Below are positions 57,849-64,000 of a stretch of 64,000 nucleotides of DNA, piece after piece. Source of the stretch: Polyangiaceae bacterium. Its GTDB lineage: Bacteria > Myxococcota_A > Polyangia > Polyangiales > Polyangiaceae. The first letter of the stretch is position 1. Each line of letters starts with the position of its first letter. Both the position numbers and the translations under genes were made by a program. The notes under the pieces were generated by a model. That model made no database searches. It saw only the letters and a list, made by a program, of their open reading frames with translations, and had not been told where the DNA came from. The stretch covers positions 62,001 to 126,000 of the forward strand of contig JABTUA010000003.1 in assembly GCA_015075635.1 (NCBI GenBank). Direction: 5' to 3'.

Positions 57849-58247
57849 TCAGCTGGCCACCGCCGGTTGGGACTCCTTCCCGGCGCGTTCGAGCACCCCG
57901 GCGACCGCGTCCTTCAAACGCCTCTCGATGCCCTCGTTGTCCGTGCCGCGGATGTCCACCGACACGAGGTGGCGCTCGTCGAACCCCGCGTTGCGCATGA
58001 CGCGCTTGAACAGCTTGGCCTGCGTCTCCGGCGCGCAGGCGCCGACCAGCACGTAGGTGTCGGGGCCAGCCGCCTTGAAGACGTCCTCGAGAACCGCGTT
58101 CCCTCCTTGGCCACAGAGCTGCGGGTGCAGCAGGCTGTATTTCACGTCCAAATCGGACTCGACGGCGAAGGGCAGCGTATTCATGTTCGCGGCCTTGAAC
58201 GAATCGCAGAGGCCCTTGCAGTTGCAGAGCAGAACCTTGATTTCCAT
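57849..58247 (-). CDS. Stand-alone HdrA-N-terminal-like Fe-S protein
   Basis: The 132-residue protein begins MEIKVLLCNCKGLCDSF, with Cys8, Cys10 and Cys14, and continues LLHPQLCGQGG and VLVGACAPETQAKLFKRVMRNAGF. This resembles the N-terminal part of heterodisulfide reductase subunit A (and similar segments in archaeal and sulfate-reducer Fe-S oxidoreductases) but lacks the flavin domain. It may carry one Fe-S cluster and take part in thiol or disulfide exchange. Its stop is 1 base after the convergent CMD gene. Confidence 0.65.
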   Translation of the reverse strand: MEIKVLLCNCKGLCDSFKAANMNTLPFAVESDLDVKYSLLHPQLCGQGGNAVLEDVFKAAGPDTYVLVGACAPETQAKLFKRVMRNAGFDERHLVSVDIRGTDNEGIERRLKDAVAGVLERAGKESQPAVAS

Positions 58248-58366
58248 GGGGCGCTCCTCGGTGCCGAATTTGGGAACGAGCGGAGGCGCTGACCAGCCCA
58301 GCGCATAGTTTTCGCGTGCTCGCGCCCTAGCGGCGTGTCGGCCTGCGGCTTGCACCAGCGGGGGAC

Positions 58367-59653
58367 ATGATGATGGCCCCGCTGCTCCGCCGAGCGCTCG
58401 AAGCCCTGGTGATCGCGCTGCTTCTATCAGTCGTGAGCCCGGCTCGGGCGGCGGGCGCGGCGGACGCCGCTGACGACGGCGATTGTTTCGACGCCAGAGG
58501 CTGTCCCATCGACCTGAGCGATCTGGACGACGCCGACGACGCGGGCGACGCGGGCGCTTCCGACGCCGGCAGCGACGCGCTCACGGCCCGGGATGAGCGC
58601 GATGCTGCTGCCCCTCCAGCCACCCACCTCGTCTTCTTCTGGGGAGTTGGCTGCACCCACTGCGAGGATGCCAAGCCATTCGTCGCCGCGCTCGGGAAGG
58701 AGCGCCCGGACCTGACGATAGAGCTCGTGGAGGTGAGGCAAGACGCGAAGGGCCGAGAGCGATTCCTCGAGACCATGAGGTCGCTCGGCGCCACCGCGGT
58801 GGGCGTCCCCACCTTCGTCGTGGGGCGCCGCTACGTGGTCGGTTTTGCGCAGGGACAGAGCGAGGCCGAAATCCGTGCGCTCTTGGGGCAAGGCCCGCTG
58901 ACCGAGGCGCGGACCGTGGACCTACCGCTGGTCGGACGGGTGGACCCAGCGGCGATTCCGCTGCCGGTGTTCACGCTGATGATCGGCCTGTTGGACGGCA
59001 TCAACCCGTGCGCGATGTGGGTGCTCCTGGTCCTCTTGAGCATCTTGATCCACGTGAAGTCGCGCGCCCGCTTGTTCCTCTTCGGCGCGACGTTCGTCGT
59101 CGCCTCCGGCGTCGTCTACTTCGCCTTCATGACGGCCTGGACGCAGGTGTTCGCGCTGGTCGGGCTGTCGCGCCACCTCACCGTCGCGCTAGGGGTCGTC
59201 GTGCTGCTGATGGGACTCGTCAATCTCAAGGAGCTCATCTGGTTCGAGAAGGGCGTGTCGCTCATGATCCCCGACAAGGCGAAGCCCGGGCTGTACCGGC
59301 GGATGCGGGGCATCTCCAGGAGCGCGAGCCTGCCGGCCGCCTTCGCGGGCATCGCCGTGCTCGCGTTCGTGGTGAACCTGATCGAGCTCGGGTGCACGCT
59401 GGGGTTGCCCGCCATCTACACGCGCATCCTCACGCTGCGCACCGACCTGTCCACGGCGACGCGCTACGGCTACCTGGTGCTCTACAATCTCGCCTACGTC
59501 GTTCCGCTCGCACTCATCGTCGTCGTGTACGCCGCGACCCTCCATCGCATCACGCTGGGCGAGCGGGGAGCCAAGGTGCTGAAGGGCGTGAGCGGCGTGC
59601 TGCTGGTCGCGTTCGGCGCGCTCTTCCTCGTCGCTCCCGACGTCTTGCGGTGA
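58367..59653 (+). CDS. Thioredoxin-like/DsbD-type membrane fusion protein
   Basis: The 428-residue protein has a signal peptide, an acidic Asp/Ala linker (~35-85), a thioredoxin-like domain with CTHC (Cys96, Cys99) and a cis-Pro (VGVPTFVV), then six or more hydrophobic helices (from ~195) with GINPCAMWVLL and NLIELGCTLGLPA. The Cys in these helices recall CcdA/DsbD electron carriers that move reducing power across the membrane. The arrangement suggests it transfers electrons from the cytoplasm to a periplasmic target near the cytochrome or molybdoenzyme. It is located before the ars operon. Confidence 0.8.
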   Translation: MMMAPLLRRALEALVIALLLSVVSPARAAGAADAADDGDCFDARGCPIDLSDLDDADDAGDAGASDAGSDALTARDERDAAAPPATHLVFFWGVGCTHCEDAKPFVAALGKERPDLTIELVEVRQDAKGRERFLETMRSLGATAVGVPTFVVGRRYVVGFAQGQSEAEIRALLGQGPLTEARTVDLPLVGRVDPAAIPLPVFTLMIGLLDGINPCAMWVLLVLLSILIHVKSRARLFLFGATFVVASGVVYFAFMTAWTQVFALVGLSRHLTVALGVVVLLMGLVNLKELIWFEKGVSLMIPDKAKPGLYRRMRGISRSASLPAAFAGIAVLAFVVNLIELGCTLGLPAIYTRILTLRTDLSTATRYGYLVLYNLAYVVPLALIVVVYAATLHRITLGERGAKVLKGVSGVLLVAFGALFLVAPDVLR

Positions 59654-59748
59654 AGGCGGCGCGGAATGGCGTCTGCGACCGCGCGCAGGGCCTGCCAGGT
59701 TGTTCTTTGCTCGTGGCTGAAGCTGCGAGCTTGACGTCTGGCTACGCT

Positions 59749-59766
59749 AATCGTATATCGACGATT
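59749..59766. promoter_or_regulatory. Inverted repeat upstream of arsA (ArsR-type operator candidate)
   Basis: aatcgt-atatcg-acgatt is a perfect 6+6 dyad with a 6-base centre in an AT-rich patch ~80 bases before the arsA start. The size and layout match ArsR/SmtB-family operators. No arsR gene lies in the window, so the regulator would be encoded elsewhere. Confidence 0.5.
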
Positions 59767-59845
59767 GCCGAATCCGGCGTAAAGTCGGCGTTGAATCGCC
59801 GGGCCGGTTACCAATTCTGGAACACCGCCGCTGCTGAAAGGACGC

Positions 59846-61582
59846 ATGGCCACCCTGATCCAGAGCCCGACGCGCATCCTGTTCTTCACCGGCAAAGGTG
59901 GAGTCGGCAAGACGTCGTCGGCCTGCGCCACCGCCATCGGGCTCGCCGACGCTGGCAAGCGCGTGCTGCTGGTTTGCACCGATCCGGCGTCGAACCTCGA
60001 CGAGGTGCTGGGCGTGGAGCTCTCGTCTGCGCCGACGCCGGTGCCGAGCGTGCCCGGTCTGTCCGCGCTGAACATCGATCCCGAGCGGGCGGCGCGCGAC
60101 TACCGCGAGCGCGTCGTCGGACCGTACCGAGGCGTTCTCCCCGCGGCGGCCATCGCCAGCATGGAGGAGCAGCTCTCGGGTGCGTGCACGGTCGAGATCG
60201 CGGCGTTCGACGAGTTCTCGAAGCTGCTCGGCGACCCGGCCTTCACCGCCGACGTCGATCACGTCGTGTTCGACACCGCGCCCACCGGCCACACGCTGCG
60301 ACTGCTCGAGCTTCCCGCCGCGTGGACCAGCTTCATCGACTCGAACGTGGGCGGGACCTCGTGCCTGGGACCGCTCTCCGGGCTGAGCCCGCAGAGGGCG
60401 CTGTACGCAGCCTCCAACGCCGCGCTCCGCGACCCCGCGCAGACGACCTTGGTTCTGGTCGCGCGTCCCGAGCGCTCCTCGCTGACGGAGGCCGAGCGCA
60501 CGCGCGCCGAGCTCGGGACGCTCGGCGTCACGAACGTCCAGCTCATCGTGAACGGCGTGTTCTTCGCCAGCGACCCGAGCGATGCTACGGCGGTCGCGCT
60601 GGAGGCACGCGGCCGGATGGCGCTCGCGTCGCTGCCCGAAGGGCTCGCGGGGCTCGTGCGAGTGGACGTGCCGCTCCTGCCGTTCGGGTTGGTCGGCGTG
60701 GACGCACTGCGCAGCCTGGGCAAGCCCGGCGTGGGCGCGGCGCAGTTCCCGGCTTCGGCCGGTGCGTTCCGCGGGGAGAGCCTGGATGCCTTGGTCAGAG
60801 CCCTCGCGCAGCCAGGTCGGGGCGTGGTCATGACCATGGGCAAAGGTGGCGTCGGCAAGACGACCCTCGCCGCTCGCATCGCCGCCGAGCTCGCGCGGCT
60901 CGGTCACTCGGTCACGCTCACCACCACCGATCCCGCCGCACACGTCGAGGCGGCCGTCCGCGAGCACGGGGGCGGCCCGCCCGACCTCCGAGTGACTCGC
61001 ATCGATCCAGAGCTGGAGACGCGCCGCTATGGCGAAGAAGTGCTGGCGACGGCGGGCAAGGACCTGGACGTGCAGGGACGGACGCTGCTCGAAGAGGATC
61101 TGCGCAGCCCGTGCACCGAGGAGATCGCGGTGTTCCGCGCCTTCGCCGCGACGGTGGCAGAAGGCGCGGACCGGTTCGTGATCATCGACACGGCTCCGAC
61201 CGGTCACACGCTGCTCTTGCTCGACGCCGCCGAGTCGTACCACCGCGAGGTGCTGAAGAAGCCGAGCGGCAGCCCAGAGGCCGTACAGGAGCTCCTGCCC
61301 CGCCTGCGGGACCCCGAGTTCACCCGCGTCCTCCTGGTGACGCTGGCGGAGGCCACGCCCATCCACGAGGCCATGCAGCTCGAGCGCGACCTCGGGCGTG
61401 CCGGAATCAGGCCGTTCGCGTGGGTCGTGAACCAGACCCTCGCTCCGCTCGCGGTGACGGATCCCGTGTTGCGGGCGCGCAAGGCGCACGAGGCGGCGCA
61501 CCTGGGAGAGCTTGCAGGCCACGCTGCGCGCGTCGTGCTCGAGCCGTGGAGCGACGGACTCGCAAGGAGCGCATCATCATGA
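59846..61582 (+). CDS. arsA: Arsenite-translocating ATPase, two-domain type
   Basis: The 578-residue protein consists of two homologous ATPase halves: GKGGVGKTS (16-24) and GKGGVGKTT (~332-340), each followed by DTAPTGHT. The three metalloid-binding cysteines of E. coli ArsA (113, 172, 422) are matched by Cys114, Cys173 and Cys423. This supports real As(III)/Sb(III)-stimulated ATPase activity. The gene is the first of arsA-acr3-arsC; its stop overlaps the acr3 start (ATGA). ArsD, the usual metallochaperone partner, is not seen. Confidence 0.94.
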   Translation: MATLIQSPTRILFFTGKGGVGKTSSACATAIGLADAGKRVLLVCTDPASNLDEVLGVELSSAPTPVPSVPGLSALNIDPERAARDYRERVVGPYRGVLPAAAIASMEEQLSGACTVEIAAFDEFSKLLGDPAFTADVDHVVFDTAPTGHTLRLLELPAAWTSFIDSNVGGTSCLGPLSGLSPQRALYAASNAALRDPAQTTLVLVARPERSSLTEAERTRAELGTLGVTNVQLIVNGVFFASDPSDATAVALEARGRMALASLPEGLAGLVRVDVPLLPFGLVGVDALRSLGKPGVGAAQFPASAGAFRGESLDALVRALAQPGRGVVMTMGKGGVGKTTLAARIAAELARLGHSVTLTTTDPAAHVEAAVREHGGGPPDLRVTRIDPELETRRYGEEVLATAGKDLDVQGRTLLEEDLRSPCTEEIAVFRAFAATVAEGADRFVIIDTAPTGHTLLLLDAAESYHREVLKKPSGSPEAVQELLPRLRDPEFTRVLLVTLAEATPIHEAMQLERDLGRAGIRPFAWVVNQTLAPLAVTDPVLRARKAHEAAHLGELAGHAARVVLEPWSDGLARSASS

Positions 61583-62655
61583 CGAACGCCAGCGCCGGCT
61601 TGATGGGCAAGCTGTCCTTCCTCGATCGATACCTGACGCTCTGGATCTTTCTGGCGATGGGGCTCGGGGTGGCGCTGGGCTTCACGACGCCCGGCTTCAC
61701 CAAGGCGCTGAACAGCCTGAGCGTGGGGACGACCTCGATCCCGATCGCCGTCGGGCTGATCCTGATGATGTACCCGCCGCTCGCGAAGGTCCGCTACGAG
61801 GAGCTGGGACAGGTCTTCCGCAACAAGCGCGTGCTCGGGCTCTCGTTGGTGCAAAACTGGGTCATCGGCCCGCTCTTGATGTTCGGGCTGGCTGTCGTGT
61901 TTCTGCGCGACAAGCCCGAGTACATGCTGGGTCTGATCTTGATCGGGCTGGCGCGCTGCATCGCCATGGTCATCGTGTGGAACGACCTGGCGAAGGGCGA
62001 CACCGAATACTGCGCCGGGCTGGTCGCCTTCAACTCGATCTTCCAGGTGCTGTTCTTCTCGGTCTACGCCTACTTCTTCGCCACCCTGCTCCCGACCTGG
62101 CTCGGGCTCGAGGGCGCCATCGTGAACATCACCATCGGCGAGATCGCGAAGAGCGTGGCCATCTACCTGGGCATCCCGTTCGCGGCGGGGTTCTTGACCC
62201 GGCGCGTGCTCGTGCGCGCGAAGGGCCGCGACTGGTACGAGAAGGCCTTCGTGCCGCGCATCAGCCCGATCACGCTGGTCTCGCTCCTCTTCACCATCGT
62301 CGTGATGTTCTCGCTGAAGGGTGAGACCATCGTGCAGCTTCCCCTCGACGTGCTCCGCATCGCGGTGCCGCTCCTGATCTACTTCGTGGTGATGTTCGCC
62401 GTGTCGTTCTTCATGAGCAAACGCGTCGGCGCCGACTACAAACAGTCGGCGACGCTGTCGTTCACCGCGGCCTCCAACAACTTCGAGTTGGCCATCGCCG
62501 TGGCCATCGCGAGCTTCGGCATCCACAGCGGCGCCGCCTTCGCCGCGGTCATCGGGCCGCTGGTCGAGGTGCCGGTGTTGATCGGGCTGGTGAACGTGGC
62601 CCTCTGGGCGCAGAGGCGCTACTTCCCGAGCACCGTGGAGACCGTGAACCCATGA
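61579..62655 (+). CDS. acr3: Arsenite efflux permease Acr3
   Basis: The 358-residue protein has about ten membrane helices and the family stretches LTLWIFLAMGLGVALGF and FNSIFQVLFFSVYAYFF. The essential Cys of Acr3 transporters is present as Cys127 in LIGLARCIAMVIVWNDLAKGD. The late TLSFTAASNNFELAIAVAIASFGIHSGAAFAAVIGPLVEVPVLI contains the Glu pair typical of the family. It exports As(III) and may use ArsA as an energy source. Overlaps of 4 bases join it to arsA and arsC. Confidence 0.95.
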   Translation: MTNASAGLMGKLSFLDRYLTLWIFLAMGLGVALGFTTPGFTKALNSLSVGTTSIPIAVGLILMMYPPLAKVRYEELGQVFRNKRVLGLSLVQNWVIGPLLMFGLAVVFLRDKPEYMLGLILIGLARCIAMVIVWNDLAKGDTEYCAGLVAFNSIFQVLFFSVYAYFFATLLPTWLGLEGAIVNITIGEIAKSVAIYLGIPFAAGFLTRRVLVRAKGRDWYEKAFVPRISPITLVSLLFTIVVMFSLKGETIVQLPLDVLRIAVPLLIYFVVMFAVSFFMSKRVGADYKQSATLSFTAASNNFELAIAVAIASFGIHSGAAFAAVIGPLVEVPVLIGLVNVALWAQRRYFPSTVETVNP

Positions 62656-63086
62656 GCCTTGGCACCAAGAGCATCCTGTTCCTCTGCGTCGCGAACTCCG
62701 CGCGCAGCCAGATGGCCGAAGGGCTCGGTCGGCTGATCTTCGGCGACCGCGTGCCCGTAGAGAGCGCGGGCAGCGAGCCTTCCAAGGTCAATCCCTACGC
62801 CATCGAGGTGATGCGCGAGCTCGGGGTGGATCTCACGGCGCACCACTCGAAGTCGGTGCAGACCATCGACCCCGCGACGGTGGGCACGGTCATCACGCTG
62901 TGCGCCGAGGAGGTGTGCCCGGTCTTCCTCGGCCGAGCGCGCCGTCTGCACTGGCCGATCCCCGACCCGGCCAGCAAGGACCTGTCCCTCGGCCGCGAAG
63001 AGATGCTCTCGCGCTTCCGCACGGCCCGGGACACCCTGCGCGAGAAGCTCGAGCGCTTCGCGCGCGAGGAGCTCGGGTCGGAGTAG
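62652..63086 (+). CDS. arsC: Arsenate reductase, low-molecular-weight-phosphatase type
   Basis: The 144-residue protein starts SILFLCVANSARSQMAEGL, with the phosphatase-like loop Cys12-x5-Arg18. LCAEEVCP supplies Cys84 and Cys89, equivalent to Cys10, Cys82 and Cys89 of the thioredoxin-coupled S. aureus ArsC. It should reduce arsenate to arsenite for export by Acr3. The ATG overlaps the acr3 stop. It differs from the glutaredoxin-coupled E. coli ArsC type. Confidence 0.93.
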   Translation: MSLGTKSILFLCVANSARSQMAEGLGRLIFGDRVPVESAGSEPSKVNPYAIEVMRELGVDLTAHHSKSVQTIDPATVGTVITLCAEEVCPVFLGRARRLHWPIPDPASKDLSLGREEMLSRFRTARDTLREKLERFAREELGSE

Positions 63087-63087
63087 C

Positions 63088-64000
63088 TCAGTCTGTCGGC
63101 TTGCCGCTGCACTCCGCCACGACCTCCCGCGCCACCTCGGCGGGATCGCGCGTGGCGCCAGTGTCGTCCTTGCGCGGATCCCAGCCGGTGATGCGGGCGA
63201 GGGTCGCCAGCGGTTGCGAGAGGCGGCGCTCGAGCACGGTCTGCTTGCGATCGGTGGCGGTCTCCCGCTCGGCCTCCCGGAGCCCGCTCTCGAGCACTCC
63301 GGCCAGCGCGGGCACCAGCTCCGGCGTGCCCAGGTGCTCGGCCAGCGCCACGTAGCGGTCGCGCACCCACCAGGCGAAGTCGTCGTCGAAGCGGGGCACG
63401 GCCGCGAGGAAGGCGCGCACGAAGAATGCGCGCTCCTCCTCGCTCGGGTTGGCGTCGGCGAGCGGGATCTTCTCCAGCAAGGGGGTGATCGCGGCGTTCG
63501 CCTCCTCGAGACCGAGATAGCGTGACTGGTCGCTGCTGCCCGGGTAGCCGGTGAAGTGGCGGACGAGCTCGTGCATGCCGTCGCTCAGGCGGAAGTAGAG
63601 GTGGAAGTTGCCGCTCGACGTCGAAAAACTACGGCCCCAGAGCCCGTTCGGCGGCGGCTCGAGCTCGCGGATGCGCGCGGTGAGCGCGGGGCGCGCGGTC
63701 GCGAGCGCCTTGTCCAGCGCCGGCCCGCCGATGCTGCCGCGCCCGATGCGCAGGGGCAGCACGCCCTCTCGGGTCCGAGCGTAGTACCCGACGTTGCCGA
63801 TGCCGAGCACGTCGAAGTCGGCCTGCCCGCTCTTCCGGTGCAGGCGCCAGAGCTCCAGGTTGCCGCCGTGCCCAGAGCCGGTCTCGAGCACGACCTCTTC
63901 GAGCTCGCCGGTCAGCGGATCGCAGGCGAACGAGACGTCAATGGTGCTGCCGGTGACGGTCGGGTCGTACTCCTTCGTGAGCTTCCGCGCGAGCGCGCGC
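63088..64000 (-). CDS. Hypothetical protein (partial, N-terminus outside window)
   Basis: The frame is open through the right edge (reading LARKLTKEYDPTVTGSTIDVSFACDPLTGELEEVVLETGSGHGG at the edge) and ends at 63088, giving about 304 residues. I do not recognise the family. Hydrophilic segments such as FHLYFRLSDGMHELVRHFTGYPG and a long acidic helical part (LADANPSEEERAFFVRAFLAAVPRFDDDFAWWVRDRYVALAEHLG) suggest a soluble alpha/beta protein. It is convergent with arsC, 1 base apart. Confidence 0.6.
   Translation of the reverse strand, partial: RALARKLTKEYDPTVTGSTIDVSFACDPLTGELEEVVLETGSGHGGNLELWRLHRKSGQADFDVLGIGNVGYYARTREGVLPLRIGRGSIGGPALDKALATARPALTARIRELEPPPNGLWGRSFSTSSGNFHLYFRLSDGMHELVRHFTGYPGSSDQSRYLGLEEANAAITPLLEKIPLADANPSEEERAFFVRAFLAAVPRFDDDFAWWVRDRYVALAEHLGTPELVPALAGVLESGLREAERETATDRKQTVLERRLSQPLATLARITGWDPRKDDTGATRDPAEVAREVVAECSGKPTD

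Noticed and set aside
1..64000. tRNA and rRNA genes
   Set aside because: I saw no cloverleaf with CCA-like end or GGTTCGAATCC-type T-loop in the intergenic regions, and there is no room for rRNA genes.

Overview
The window is high-GC DNA that looks like a chromosome of a myxobacterium of the Sorangium/Polyangium type. The evidence is a crowd of predicted lipoproteins in which a lipobox is followed by a long Gly/Ser/Thr-Ala linker and then an unrelated domain, MopE-type Cys-rich repeats, a Hanks-type Ser/Thr kinase beside a TPR/PEGA protein, frequent GTG/TTG starts, and mostly short gaps with ATGA-type overlaps. I found no rRNA, tRNA, CRISPR array, phage or complete insertion sequence.

Layout. 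1-16 kb: two M48-type metalloproteases, a phosphoesterase, a DCC oxidoreductase, and many Gly-linker lipoproteins (M23, hydrolase, LamG, MopE), plus TrmO, a CPBP protease, a cytidylate-kinase-like protein and an ABC1 kinase. 16-20 kb: aat, then sulfate activation (cysD and a cysN-cysC fusion with a degenerate kinase half). 20-30 kb: a multi-helix membrane protein, a Ser/Thr kinase with its PEGA/TPR neighbour, SUMF1-like and vWA lipoproteins, and an orphan histidine kinase.

29.9-46.7 kb is a phosphate-starvation locus: pstS-pstC-pstA-pstB-phoU, an OprO/P-like porin, phoB-phoR, a second PhoB-like regulator, and then tonB-exbB-exbD-exbD plus a TonB-dependent receptor. Tandem TCAC repeats with 11-bp period (Pho boxes) lie before pstS, the porin and both PhoB genes, with a weaker set before tonB. 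This suggests that a TonB-energised outer-membrane importer belongs to the Pho response.

49-63 kb is an oxyanion (probably arsenic) island. A periplasmic PhnD/AioX-type binding lipoprotein, a histidine kinase and a sigma-54 response regulator form an overlapping X-S-R operon. Next comes a near-consensus sigma-54 promoter with an upstream 18-bp palindrome, then a collagen-like three-heme cytochrome lipoprotein, a Tat-exported molybdopterin oxidoreductase and a four-cluster Fe-S subunit. After several redox accessory genes comes arsA-acr3-arsC (ATPase, arsenite efflux, arsenate reductase). The catalytic module has no quinone-reactive membrane anchor, so the cytochrome lipoprotein may be its electron partner. 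I regard this as the most novel system in the window.

Two intergenic elements (15.85-15.95 and 36.70-36.94 kb) share terminal inverted repeats that provide stop codons for neighbouring genes; they look like a small non-autonomous mobile element.
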